Assembly (NCBI GenBank): GCA_009838765.1 | Contig: VXQX01000042.1 | Span: forward strand, 1 to 58,533 | Length of the DNA stretch: 58,533 bases | Reading direction: 5' to 3' | Source of the DNA: Gemmatimonadales bacterium | Lineage (GTDB): Bacteria > Gemmatimonadota > Gemmatimonadetes > Palauibacterales > Palauibacteraceae | Shown here: in pieces, positions 29,825 through 39,136 of the stretch | Layout: each line of letters begins with the position of its first letter | Numbering within the stretch: the first letter of the stretch is position 1 | Program-made: the position numbers and the translations under genes | The notes under the pieces: generated by a model | Databases searched by the model: none | What the model was told of the DNA's origin: nothing | Seen by the model: only the letters and a program-made list of their open reading frames with translations

Positions 29825-32353
29825 CTACGATCTCATGCGGGCGCCGGTGGGGTCGAAGAGCGCGGTGCCGGGCGCCACGGTGACCGGGAAGGGTTCGTTC
29901 ATGTAGAGGACCCGGAGCCGCGTTCCGGGGGCGGCGAGTGCCGGCGGGAGGTACGCCATGAGGAGGTATTTCCCCACGGAGGGGCCCATCCCGGCCGACG
30001 TCACGCGGGACTCCCTGCCGCGGGCGTCGACGATCCGCGCCCCGCTCGGCCCCAGCAGCGGCTCGTTGCCTCCGGTGGGGAAGCGGACGAGGCCGGAAGC
30101 GTCGGCTTGGCCGTCCATGGTGAGTGTGCGGAGCTTCGCCGCGGGCCCGGCCTCCAGGGCCTTCACGCACGCCGCCCGGCCGATGAAGTCCGCCTGCTTC
30201 ATGCGCGGCCGCGCCAGGCCCGCCTCCACCGGCGAGTACTCCGAGGTGAGTTCGGACCCCATGAGGGCATAGCCCTTCTCCATGCGGCCCGTCGTGCCGT
30301 AGACTCCGGCGCCCACCGGCCGTAGGCCGTATGCGCGGCCCGCCTTCCGCACGGCGTCCCACACCCGGGTCGCGAGCCCGGCCTCCATGTAGATCTCCCA
30401 CCCGCTCTCTCCGACATACGAGATCCGGCACATCGTGACGGGAATCCTATCCAGGTCAACGTCGCGCACGGAGGCGTACGGGAACGCGGCCTGCGAGAGC
30501 TTCGCCCCGGAGATCCTCCCCAGGAGCGCCTCGGCCCGGGGGCCCCAGACGCCGAGGGTGCAGATCTCCGCCGACCGATCCTCGAAGCGGACGGACGCCT
30601 CCTCCGGCAGGTGTTTGCGGAACCAGGCCGCATCCCTCGCCCCGTCGAAGGCGCCGGTCACGACGCGGAAACGATCCGCCGCCAGCCTCTGGATCGTGAG
30701 GTCGGCCCTGAAGCCGCCGTCCGGCGTCAGCAGCGGCGTGTAGATGGACGTCCCGGGTGGCCGGTCGCACGGGTTGGCTGCCAACCCCTCCAGGTAGACG
30801 AGCGCCCCGGGGCCGGTCACGTCGAAGATCTGAAACGCGCCCAGGTCGACGACGCCGACCTTCTCGCGCAGGTGCAGGTGCTCCGCCTCGATGATGGGAG
30901 ACCACCAGCGGCGATCCCATTCGTGCGGCCGGTCGGGGACGCAGTAGCGGTCGACGAGTTCGGCGTTCGACTCGTACCACTGCGGACGTTCCCAGCCGCG
31001 CGCCTCGTAGTAGACGGCTCCGAGGGCCCCGGTGCGGGCGTGAAGCGCCGAGCGGTGCGCGTCGCGGCGGGATTCCCACTGCTCGCGCGGGTGGACGATC
31101 CCGTACGTCTTGTTGAAGTGTTCCCGGGCGCGGGCCCGCACGTGCCCGCGGGCGCGCTCGTGCGGCTGGAAGCGGGTGACGTCGGACCCGTGAGGGTCGC
31201 ACAGGCGGGGATGCCCGTGCGTCATCCACTCCGCGAGAAGCTGCGCCGCCCCCGGGCCCTCCTTGATCCAGACCGCCGCCGCCGACCACAGGTTGGCCAC
31301 CTCGGCGGTCTCTCCCAGCACCGGATGCGCGTCCGGCGTGAGGGAGAGGAGACCGTTGATCGCGTACCTGATCTCCGCGTCCTCGAGGAGTTCCCCCATG
31401 ATCTCCCGCGCCTGCGCGAGCTGGGGTGCGAAGTCATGCCCCGTGAACGGCAGCTCCGTGGGGGAGCGTCCGGACGCCTCGCGCGCGGGGATGTCCTCCG
31501 GACACACGAGGATGGGGCGGTGCGCGTACGATCCGATCTCCATCGCGCCGTACTTCTGGCGCTCGTACATGAACGCGTCCATGTCGCGCACGATGGGGTA
31601 GCCGATCTCGTCGCCGGTGGCGCGGAGGAGGTCGACCGGGCCGAGGTCCGCCATCTGGTGAACCGCCGGGGTGAGCGGAATCGAGGCGCCGGCCAGTTCC
31701 GCGATGCGGGGGCTCCACACCCCGCAGGCGATGACCGCGTGCTCGACCTCGATCCGGCCCCGAGACGTGACGACGGCCCGCAGGCGGGGACGCCCGAGGG
31801 GCCGGGGTTGGACCTCCAGTCCCGTCACCTCGGTGTGGTCCAGGACGGTGAGCGCTCCCCGGGACAGGGCCCGCTCCCGCATCAGCGTGCCGGCCCGCAC
31901 GGAGTCGACCACGGACACGGACGACATCCAGAAGCCGCCCAGGATGATGTCCGGGTTCACGAACGGGATCCGCTCGGCCACCTCCTCCGGCGTGAGGAGC
32001 TCGGCGTCGATGCCCCACGCCCGCGCCGAGGTCATGCGCCGCCGAAGTTCTTCCATCCGGGCCTCCGTGCGGGCGACCTCGACGCCGCCGCAAGTCGTCT
32101 GCACGCCGAGCGCCTCGTACTGCCGCTGGCTCTCCAGCGTCAGCATCGCGACCTCGCGGTTGTGGTCGGTGGGGAAGATGAAGTTCGACGCGTGGCCGGT
32201 GGAGCCGCCGGGGTCGGGAAGGGGGCCCTTGTCGATGAGGACGAGGTCGTCCCAGCCCCGCTGCGCGAGGTGCTCGACGAGGCAGCTGCCGACGATGCCG
32301 GCCCCGATGACGGCGATGCTCGCCGCGGCCGGCTGCGGCGCGCGTTCGCTCAC
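29825..32353 (-). CDS. FAD-dependent dimethylglycine/sarcosine dehydrogenase-like protein
   Basis: An 842-aa two-part enzyme. The N-terminal flavin domain has IAVIGAGIVGS (residues 13-23) and GGSTGHASN, where His54 aligns with the histidine that carries covalent FAD in dimethylglycine dehydrogenase. After FAO_M-like text comes a GCV_T folate-binding domain (about residue 470 onward: DLGAFQIFDVTGPGALVYLEGL in pieces, YVGESGWEIYME) and a C-terminal barrel ending VTVAPGTALFDPTGARM. Likely reaction: oxidative N-demethylation with transfer of the one-carbon unit to tetrahydrofolate. Start GTG 32353 has no clear ribosome binding site. Confidence 0.87.
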   Translation of the reverse strand: MSERAPQPAAASIAVIGAGIVGSCLVEHLAQRGWDDLVLIDKGPLPDPGGSTGHASNFIFPTDHNREVAMLTLESQRQYEALGVQTTCGGVEVARTEARMEELRRRMTSARAWGIDAELLTPEEVAERIPFVNPDIILGGFWMSSVSVVDSVRAGTLMRERALSRGALTVLDHTEVTGLEVQPRPLGRPRLRAVVTSRGRIEVEHAVIACGVWSPRIAELAGASIPLTPAVHQMADLGPVDLLRATGDEIGYPIVRDMDAFMYERQKYGAMEIGSYAHRPILVCPEDIPAREASGRSPTELPFTGHDFAPQLAQAREIMGELLEDAEIRYAINGLLSLTPDAHPVLGETAEVANLWSAAAVWIKEGPGAAQLLAEWMTHGHPRLCDPHGSDVTRFQPHERARGHVRARAREHFNKTYGIVHPREQWESRRDAHRSALHARTGALGAVYYEARGWERPQWYESNAELVDRYCVPDRPHEWDRRWWSPIIEAEHLHLREKVGVVDLGAFQIFDVTGPGALVYLEGLAANPCDRPPGTSIYTPLLTPDGGFRADLTIQRLAADRFRVVTGAFDGARDAAWFRKHLPEEASVRFEDRSAEICTLGVWGPRAEALLGRISGAKLSQAAFPYASVRDVDLDRIPVTMCRISYVGESGWEIYMEAGLATRVWDAVRKAGRAYGLRPVGAGVYGTTGRMEKGYALMGSELTSEYSPVEAGLARPRMKQADFIGRAACVKALEAGPAAKLRTLTMDGQADASGLVRFPTGGNEPLLGPSGARIVDARGRESRVTSAGMGPSVGKYLLMAYLPPALAAPGTRLRVLYMNEPFPVTVAPGTALFDPTGARMRS

Positions 32354-32432
32354 GGCGCGGAGCGCCCCTGTCCGCGAAGCCTCATGCGCGGCGCGGCGCG
32401 GGGCCGCCCGACCACCGCCCGCCCCGCAGCCG

Positions 32433-35400
32433 TCAGCGGCGCGGCGGGATGCGGATCGGGTCGCCCAGATCCGGCATCACGCCCAAGTCGCCCAGCAGCG
32501 CCTCCAGCCGCGGCATGCGCCTGGCCAACAGCGCGTTGATGCGCTCCGCCAACGGCGGGAGCGCCTCCCAGGCCCGGTCGATCCGGTACATTTGATCCGC
32601 CGTGGGTTCGCCGGACCACCCCTCCAGCTGGGAGATGCCGGAGCCTCCGGCGACGTCGCCGAGGTCGTCGCCGACCTCCTCGAGTTGGCCCGAGATCTCC
32701 TCCGCCATGGCCTCGATCCGCTCGCGGTCGGCATCCTCCATCCCGGCGTCGTGCACGAGCGCCCGGATCTCGGCCAGACGGTCGTTCATGGCGCCGATTC
32801 GCTGGCGCGCGTCGCGCGTCGGGCCCGCCAGCGCGTGGGCCCGCAGCATCGCATCCTGCCGCGCCACGAGCGCCGCCCGGCTCGCCTCGCGCCGCGGGTC
32901 GAGCCGCACGCTGACATCCGTCGTCTGGCTCTCGTCCCCGACCGTGAGCCGCACCGTGTAGGTACCCGGCAGCACGCGCGGACCCGCGCCCGGCGGCGGC
33001 CCGCGCGAGAAGCCTCCGCCACCGCCCCCCGCGTCGAAGGCCGGATCCACCCGGAAGTCCCACAGCACTTCGTTCACCCCCGCTTCGCCGCCCACCTCCA
33101 TCGTACGCAGCACCGCATCCCCGTCGAGGACCTCGAGGCTCGCCCCGCTCGCATCCACGCCGTCCCCCACGTAGTAGCGCATGGGGATGCCCGCAGGGGG
33201 ATTGGGAGCGATGAACGTCGCCGGCTGGAAGGGCCAGTCCATCCCCATCGACCACATCGTGCCGCGCCGCGCGCCGAACAGCCGGAAGTCGGAAGCGAAC
33301 ACGTCCGCGGACATCTCCTCCAGCGGCGTGATGTCGTCCAGGATCCAAATGCTGCGCCCGTGCGTCCCCACGACGAGGTCGTTCTCGCGCGGGTGGATCG
33401 CGATGTCGTCCACCGCGGCCACGGGGAGGTTGTTCACCATCCGCGCCCACGACGCGCCGCGGTCGATCGACATGTAGATGCCGATCTCGTTTCCGAGAAA
33501 AAGGAGGCTCGGGTTTCGCGGGTGCTCCCGGATCACGTTCACCGACCAGCCGTCCGGGAGGCCGGCCGTAATCCGCCGCCAACTCGCGCCGTGGTCCTCG
33601 CTCACGTAGGCGTAGGGCGCGTAGTCGTCGTTTCGGTGGCCGTCGAACGTTACGTACACCCGACCGTCCGCCGCATGCGACGTCTCAAGACGGCTCACGT
33701 AGGTGCGGGGCGGGACGCCGGCCACCCGGTCGATGACGTTCGTCCAGGTCGCGCCGCCGTCGAGCGTCACCTGCAGGTTGCCGTCATCCGTTCCCACATA
33801 GAGGGCGTCCGGAGAGTGCTTCGACTCCGCGAAGGCCGTGATGTTGCCGTAGGACGCGATCCCGTCGTTGTCCGAGAGCGTCTCGTCCGTCACCACCCGA
33901 CCCATGATCTCCAGCGTGTCCCGGTCGATCTGCTTCGTCAGGTCCGGGCTCGCCTCCTCCCAGTTCCGCCCCCGATCCCTCGACCGGAACAGATGGTTCC
34001 CGCCCAGGTAGATCGTGGCCCCGTCGTGCCGGGAGATCGCGAACGGCGAATCCCAGTTGAACCGGTAGCGCCTCGGCTCCTCGTCCTCCGCCTCGGCTCC
34101 CGTCGGACGCGGCACGGGCCGGATCGACTGCCCCTCGCGCGTGGCGACGTCGATGCGCGCCATGTTCCCGCCCTGCGACTCCGAGAACATGATGTTCGGG
34201 TCTTCGGGGTCGGAGTGGTTGTGGAATCCGTCGCCGAACCACATGTGCGTCCACTCGCGGTTGCGGACGCCCCAGGTGGACTGCGTCCGGTGCGGCGCGC
34301 ACCAGTTCCCGTTGTCCTGCAGGCCGCCACAGACGTTGTACGGGTCGCTCATGTCGACGTCGATCTCGTAGAACTGGCCGATCGCCATGTTCCGGATCGA
34401 GCGCCAGTTGACGGACCCGTCGCGCGAGAAGGCCAGCCCGCCGTCGTTCCCGTTGATGAGATGGTTCGAGTCGTCGGGATTGATCCACAGTGCGTGGTGG
34501 TCGGAGTGGATCTGGTCCGTCGCGTTCCCCGGCCACCAGGTGCGCCCGCCATCGTCCGAGGCCGACGACTGGACGCCGCCGAGGTAGATCCGCTCCGGGT
34601 TGTTGGGGTCGATCCGGATGAGGGAGAAGTACATGGGACGCGGGTTGCGGTCGCTCATGAACTCCCACGTCTCCCCGCGATCCGTGGAGCGGTACACGCC
34701 CTGACCCTCGTGCGCCTCGACGATCGCGTACACGAGGTTGCCGTCGCGCCGGTAGATGTCGAGCCCGATGCGGCCGAGTTCGCCCTCCGGGAGCCCCGCC
34801 TCGAGCCGGGTCCAGCTTTCCCCGCCGTCCGTCGTGCGCCAGAGGCCCGACCCGCCGCCGCCGGCCGCGAACCCGAACCCCGTGCGCTGCCGCTGGTACA
34901 TGGCCGCGAAGAGCGTGTTGGGGTCGTTGTGGTCCATGACGAGGTCGATGATCCCGGTGTGCTCGTCGATGTAGAGGATGTTCTCCCACGTCTCCCCGCC
35001 GTCGGTCGTCTTGAAGAGGCCGCGCTCCTCGTTCGGCCCCCACAGGTGACCGACGGCCCCCACGTACACGACGTCGGGATCCCGCGGATCGATCTTGATT
35101 CTGCTGATGTGGCGCGTGTCATCGAGCCCCACGTGCGTCCAGGTCCCGCCCGCGTCCGTCGACTTGAACACGCCGACCCCCCACGGCGAACTCTGCCGGT
35201 TCGCGGGCTCGCCCGTTCCCACCCACACGTGGTTGGGATTGGACGGCGCGACGCTCACGGCGCCCACCGACGAGGTGGGCTGGTCGTCGAAGACAGGATC
35301 CCACGTCATCCCGTCGTTCATCGTCTTCCACACCCCGCCCGCGCCGAGGCCAACGTAGAAGATGCGCGGGTCGCTCTCCACGACCGCGAGGTCGGACACC

Positions 35401-35597
35401 CGCCCGCCCATGATCGCGGGTCCCAGTTCACGGAACTCCAGCCCGGAAGCTGCGGCGACTGCTCGTTCCGAAGCCGTCTGTGCGGTTGCGTCGGCCGGGA
35501 ACAGCGCTCCCGGGGCGAGCGACAAGGGAAGGAGCAGTGCGAGGGAATGGACGACCGGTGAGCGCAAGGACCGTGAGGACTTCGATTGGAACGCCAT
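32433..35597 (-). CDS. Secreted BNR/Asp-box repeat protein, sortilin (VPS10)-like
   Basis: A 1054-aa exported protein. A signal peptide (SPVVHSLALLLPLSLAPGALF) is followed by a beta-propeller with at least nine Asp boxes, such as STDAGGTWTHVG, TTDGGETWENI, TTDGGESWTRLE, STDRGETWEF, SRDRGRNWEEA, TLDGGATWTNV, SEDHGASWRRI and SIDRGASWARM. The C-terminal 250 residues are a beta-domain plus a helical Glu/Arg-rich tail. Such proteins are abundant in Gemmatimonadota; their role (carbohydrate or peptide binding, hydrolysis) is not settled. ATG 35597 has GGAGG 7 nt upstream; a longer frame from 35675 lacks support. Confidence 0.85.
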   Translation of the reverse strand: MAFQSKSSRSLRSPVVHSLALLLPLSLAPGALFPADATAQTASERAVAAASGLEFRELGPAIMGGRVSDLAVVESDPRIFYVGLGAGGVWKTMNDGMTWDPVFDDQPTSSVGAVSVAPSNPNHVWVGTGEPANRQSSPWGVGVFKSTDAGGTWTHVGLDDTRHISRIKIDPRDPDVVYVGAVGHLWGPNEERGLFKTTDGGETWENILYIDEHTGIIDLVMDHNDPNTLFAAMYQRQRTGFGFAAGGGGSGLWRTTDGGESWTRLEAGLPEGELGRIGLDIYRRDGNLVYAIVEAHEGQGVYRSTDRGETWEFMSDRNPRPMYFSLIRIDPNNPERIYLGGVQSSASDDGGRTWWPGNATDQIHSDHHALWINPDDSNHLINGNDGGLAFSRDGSVNWRSIRNMAIGQFYEIDVDMSDPYNVCGGLQDNGNWCAPHRTQSTWGVRNREWTHMWFGDGFHNHSDPEDPNIMFSESQGGNMARIDVATREGQSIRPVPRPTGAEAEDEEPRRYRFNWDSPFAISRHDGATIYLGGNHLFRSRDRGRNWEEASPDLTKQIDRDTLEIMGRVVTDETLSDNDGIASYGNITAFAESKHSPDALYVGTDDGNLQVTLDGGATWTNVIDRVAGVPPRTYVSRLETSHAADGRVYVTFDGHRNDDYAPYAYVSEDHGASWRRITAGLPDGWSVNVIREHPRNPSLLFLGNEIGIYMSIDRGASWARMVNNLPVAAVDDIAIHPRENDLVVGTHGRSIWILDDITPLEEMSADVFASDFRLFGARRGTMWSMGMDWPFQPATFIAPNPPAGIPMRYYVGDGVDASGASLEVLDGDAVLRTMEVGGEAGVNEVLWDFRVDPAFDAGGGGGGFSRGPPPGAGPRVLPGTYTVRLTVGDESQTTDVSVRLDPRREASRAALVARQDAMLRAHALAGPTRDARQRIGAMNDRLAEIRALVHDAGMEDADRERIEAMAEEISGQLEEVGDDLGDVAGGSGISQLEGWSGEPTADQMYRIDRAWEALPPLAERINALLARRMPRLEALLGDLGVMPDLGDPIRIPPRR

Positions 35598-35740
35598 CGG
35601 AACCTCCGGAGTGACGGCGAAAACCGCGGGAAACGGGATATCCGAACAGTGATTCCCGCGAAGCCCGCCGCGCAAGGCAACGCGGCGATGCTGCGGCGCC
35701 CCACTTGTCTCGCCATGAGGGGGCGGCTTACTTGGCCGGC

Positions 35741-37045
35741 ATGCGCTTCGGGATCACACAAGAGCCGCTGGTAGGGCGCGGCCGGGAGCGGCTTCGCCGC
35801 GCCCTTGCCGTCGCTTCGCTTGCTACCCTCCTCGCCGCGCCCGTCGTCGCGGCGGTCCCGTCCTCCCCGGTCGTGGATCCCGATTCCGTGCTGCGCATCA
35901 CGTTCCTCGATGTCGGACAGGCGGAAGCCATCCTCATCCAGGCGCCGGGCGGGCGGACGGCGCTCGTGGACGCGGGGCGCGACGACATCGTCCCGCTCCT
36001 GCGGCAGTTCGGCGTGAGCGAGATTGATCTGCTCGTCGCCACGCACCCCCACGCGGATCACATCGGCGGCATGGCCGGCGTCATCGCGGCGTTCCCGGTT
36101 CGTTTCTACATGGACAACGGGGAGCCGCACACGACGCAGACCTACCGGAGGCTGCTCGCCGCCCTCGACGCGCGTCCGGAGATCGCCTACCTGGAGGCCT
36201 CGCCGCGGACGCTCACGCTCGGCGAGGTCGAGATCGACGTGCTGCCGCTGCTCCCGCGGGGGACGACGGGGCTCAACGACCGCTCCGTCACCCTGCTCGT
36301 ACGGTTCGGCGAGTTCCGCGCCTTCCTGAGCGGCGATTCGGAGGTGCGGCAACTGACCCATCTGATGGGCCGGGGGGCCGTCCGCGAGGTGGCGCTGCTC
36401 AAGGCCCCGCACCACGGCGCCGACAACGGCTTCACGCGGGAGTTTCTGAACGCCGCCCGCCCCCGGATCGTCGTCATCTCGGTGGGCCGCAACAGCTACG
36501 GTCACCCGCAGTCGGCTGCCCTTCGGGCCTACGAAGCGTCGGGCGCGACCGTGTTCCGCACGGATTGGCACGGCCACGTCTCCGTGCAGGGGCGCAAGAG
36601 CGGCGACTACGACGTCTCTTTCGGCGGGGAGGTCGCGTTGCGGGGGACGGGAGACGAGCCGCACGGCGCGCCGGTGGCGGCTCCCAGGCCGAGCGGCGTC
36701 CCCGGCACGCCGGGTGAGGCGCGGTTCCGACTCCGGGTACACGCCGATGCGCCCGGCAACGATCACACGAACCCGAACGGCGAGTACGCCGTGATTCGGA
36801 ATCTGATGCCCGACGACCGGCCGATCGGCGGCTGGTTGCTGTGCGACGGGGCCAATCACTGCTTCCGGTTTCCCGCCGGAGCGGTGCTGGCGGCTGGCGG
36901 ACAACTCGTGGTCCACACCGGTTCCGGGCGCGCCGACGGCACCCGCTACTACATGGGCCGCCGCCGGGCCGTGTGGAACAACAGCGGCGACACCGCGACC
37001 CTCTACGACGACACCGGAGCGGTCGTCATCGTGTTCGACTATTGA
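35741..37045 (+). CDS. ComEC-like metallo-beta-lactamase fold protein with lamin-tail domain
   Basis: A 434-aa secreted protein. After a signal-like N-terminus (RRALAVASLATLLAAPVVAA) comes an MBL domain with THPHADHIGG (His102, His104, Asp106, His107) and KAPHHGADNGF (His224, His225), typical of the ComEC/Rec2-related hydrolase group. A linker leads to a C-terminal lamin-tail (LTD) domain, about residues 325-434, with NPNGEYAVIRNL and WNNSGDTATLYDDTGAVV. Extracellular nuclease or phosphodiesterase activity is plausible. ATG 35741 is used; a TTG at 35705 would add 12 residues. It is divergent from the BNR gene and overlaps the next gene by 4 nt. Confidence 0.85.
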   Translation: MRFGITQEPLVGRGRERLRRALAVASLATLLAAPVVAAVPSSPVVDPDSVLRITFLDVGQAEAILIQAPGGRTALVDAGRDDIVPLLRQFGVSEIDLLVATHPHADHIGGMAGVIAAFPVRFYMDNGEPHTTQTYRRLLAALDARPEIAYLEASPRTLTLGEVEIDVLPLLPRGTTGLNDRSVTLLVRFGEFRAFLSGDSEVRQLTHLMGRGAVREVALLKAPHHGADNGFTREFLNAARPRIVVISVGRNSYGHPQSAALRAYEASGATVFRTDWHGHVSVQGRKSGDYDVSFGGEVALRGTGDEPHGAPVAAPRPSGVPGTPGEARFRLRVHADAPGNDHTNPNGEYAVIRNLMPDDRPIGGWLLCDGANHCFRFPAGAVLAAGGQLVVHTGSGRADGTRYYMGRRRAVWNNSGDTATLYDDTGAVVIVFDY

Positions 37046-37332
37046 GCCGGCAAGCGGAGCACCTCTGGGTCGTCGACCGTGCGCGAGGGCCCATCGCCGT
37101 GCTCATCCGCGACGGCGACGAGCGGATCGCGACCGTGCCGACCGAGACGCTTCCCGCCGGGAGCCGCGAAGGCGCAGTGCTACGCGTACCGGAGGCGGAG
37201 GGGCGGCCTGACTGGGGCGCGGCCGTGCTGGACGAAGAGGCGCGCCAAGCTCGACTGCGGGAGGCGGAAGACGTGCTCCGGCGCCTGAGGCGCCGCGACC
37301 CCGGCGGCGACGTCGAGCTCCAGGTGCCTTGA
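37042..37332 (+). CDS. DUF3006-like small protein
   Basis: A 96-aa acidic protein starting at TTG 37042, whose TTGA overlaps the stop of the MBL gene. The text WVVDRARGPIAVLIRDGDE and TVPTETLPAGSREGAVLRV, followed by a basic helical end (RLREAEDVLRRLRRRD), fits the DUF3006 pattern. From memory, DUF3006 genes often sit beside ComEC-like MBL genes, which supports a two-gene unit. There is no signal peptide. Its function is unknown. The promoter of the next gene overlaps its last codons. Confidence 0.75.
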   Translation: MSRQAEHLWVVDRARGPIAVLIRDGDERIATVPTETLPAGSREGAVLRVPEAEGRPDWGAAVLDEEARQARLREAEDVLRRLRRRDPGGDVELQVP

Positions 37333-37358
37333 ACGGCGGGCTGCTCCGGATCTAGGAT
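37329..37358 (+). promoter_or_regulatory. Candidate promoter of the first GGT-like gene
   Basis: TTGAAC (37329-37334), 18 bp, TAGGAT (37353-37358), ending 34 bp before the ATG at 37393. The same arrangement (TTGAGC, 18 bp, TACGAT) stands 35 bp before the second copy, so the elements are conserved between duplicates although the intervening bases differ. This raises the odds that it is a real promoter. The -35 element overlaps the stop of the DUF3006-like gene. Confidence 0.6.
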
Positions 37359-37392
37359 GGAAGTCTGCGATCCCCCTGCCAGGAGCCGTCCG

Positions 37393-39132
37393 ATGAAACG
37401 CCGAGACTTCCTCGCCGCCTCCGCCGCGGCCGCCGCCGGATCGGGCCTCGTCGCCTGCCGTCCTCCCGAAACGTCCGCCGCCCCGCCCCTCACCTCCGGG
37501 CAGTGGGGCTCCGGCGACTACGCGCATGTGCCCGGCCTGGCGGGGCCCGCGCACGGAACCGTGTGGGGCCGCACGGGCGTGACGGCCTGCTCCGACTACT
37601 ACGCGTCCCTCGCCGGCACGCAGACCATGATGCAGGGGGGGAACGCGATCGACGCGATGGTCGCCGCGTGCGCCACGCTGAACGTGTCCGACCCGTACAT
37701 GTCCGGGATCGGCGGCTTCGGCGGCTACATGCTCATCTACCTCGCCGAGGAGAACCGCGTCGTGGGGCTCGATGCGCTCGGCCGCTCGCCCGCCGCCTCA
37801 TCGCCGGAGACGATGACCCTGGACGACTTTGCGGCCGGCTACAAGGCGCCGATCGTGCCTGGGGCCTTCAAGGGCTGGGCCGCCGCGCTGGAGCGCTACG
37901 GGACGATGAGCCTCGGCGACCTGTTCGAGCCCGCGATCCGGCTCGCCGAAGACGGCTTCGTGTTCTCGAAGTTCGACGAGCGCTACACGCAGTCGAGCGC
38001 GGACAAACTGAGCCGCTTCCCGTCGACGACGCGCGTCTTCTTCCCCAACGGCCGTCCCCCGCGCATGGGCGAGATCATCCGGCAGCCGGAGCTCGCGGCA
38101 AGCATGCGACACCTCGCCCGCGCCGGGGCGGACGACCTCTACAGGGGCGAACTCGCGGATCGCATCGTCGCCTTCCTCGCCGCGAACGGCGGCCACCTGA
38201 CCAAGGCCGACCTCGAAGGCTACGAAGTCGAATGGCGCCAGCCGATCCGCACCACCTTCCAGGGATACGATCTGCACGCCATGCCCCCGGGCTCTTGCGG
38301 GATGTCGATGTTCCAGGCGCTGAACATCATGGACGGGTTCGACCTCGCGAACATGGACCTTTACGGATCGGAGTTCGTCCACCTTTGGCTCGAGGCGATG
38401 AAGCTCGCGCTCGCCGACGACGACCGCTACAACACGGGGAAGGAGGACGCGGATATCCCCGTGGACATGATCATCTCCCGGGAGTACGCGGACGAACAGC
38501 GCGCGAAGATCGATCCCCTGCGCGTGGCCTCCTTCTCCGGAGCCCCGCTTCCGTTCTACGGAACGACGAGTCTCTCCACCGTCGACCGGTGGGGGAACGC
38601 GGTCGCCTTCACGCAGTCGCTCGTCAACGCCTACGGGAGCGGCGTGATCGCGGGGGACACCGGGATCTTCCTCAATAACGGCCACATGTTCGGTTTCGTG
38701 CTCGAGGAGGGACACGTGAACCACCTCGAGGGCGGAAAGCGGGCCAAGGGGGTGATGACGCCGTGCATCATGATGCGGGACGGGGACCTGTTCGCGGCGG
38801 TCGGCGCCCAGGGCGGCTACACGATCCCGCAGACGGTGGGCCAGGTGATCACGAAGCTCGCGGTGGCCGGGATGGACATGCAGCTCGCGATCGCATCGCC
38901 GCGCATGTGCGTGAACCGCGGCGGCGGGCGGACGCCGATCCCGGAGGACTCCGTGACCTATCTGGAGGCGGGGTTCCCGCCCCGGGTCTACGAAGAGCTG
39001 GCGGAGCGCGGCCACTACCTGGCGGAACCGGGCAATCTGGGCGGCGTGCAGGCCGTGCATCGCGACGCCGCGACGGGCGGCCTCTCCGGCGGGTCGGACC
39101 CGCGACGCGACGGCCACGCCATCGCCTGGTAG
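37393..39132 (+). CDS. Gamma-glutamyltransferase-like Ntn hydrolase, Tat lipoprotein (copy 1)
   Basis: A 579-aa protein with a Tat signal (KRRDFLAAS) and lipobox ending at Cys22 (LVAC). The GGT fold is clear: GGNAIDAMVAACATLNVSDPYMSGIGGFGGYM (in pieces), PPGSCGMSM, and the autoprocessing site GTTSLSTVD with Thr391 as predicted nucleophile. Residues that hold the glutamate moiety in E. coli GGT appear replaced: the LDFRE-type Arg region reads LDALGR, TTH reads TTS, and the SSM oxyanion region reads GVM. It therefore probably cleaves or transfers a different amide or peptide. ATG 37393 follows AGGAGCCGTCCG. Confidence 0.88.
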   Translation: MKRRDFLAASAAAAAGSGLVACRPPETSAAPPLTSGQWGSGDYAHVPGLAGPAHGTVWGRTGVTACSDYYASLAGTQTMMQGGNAIDAMVAACATLNVSDPYMSGIGGFGGYMLIYLAEENRVVGLDALGRSPAASSPETMTLDDFAAGYKAPIVPGAFKGWAAALERYGTMSLGDLFEPAIRLAEDGFVFSKFDERYTQSSADKLSRFPSTTRVFFPNGRPPRMGEIIRQPELAASMRHLARAGADDLYRGELADRIVAFLAANGGHLTKADLEGYEVEWRQPIRTTFQGYDLHAMPPGSCGMSMFQALNIMDGFDLANMDLYGSEFVHLWLEAMKLALADDDRYNTGKEDADIPVDMIISREYADEQRAKIDPLRVASFSGAPLPFYGTTSLSTVDRWGNAVAFTQSLVNAYGSGVIAGDTGIFLNNGHMFGFVLEEGHVNHLEGGKRAKGVMTPCIMMRDGDLFAAVGAQGGYTIPQTVGQVITKLAVAGMDMQLAIASPRMCVNRGGGRTPIPEDSVTYLEAGFPPRVYEELAERGHYLAEPGNLGGVQAVHRDAATGGLSGGSDPRRDGHAIAW

Positions 39133-39136
39133 TCCG

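Noticed and set aside
31671-35561. Long plus-strand open frame antisense to the BNR-repeat and DMGDH-like genes
   Set aside because: It mirrors codon bias of the minus-strand genes, has no family motif, and runs across two real genes and the gap between them.
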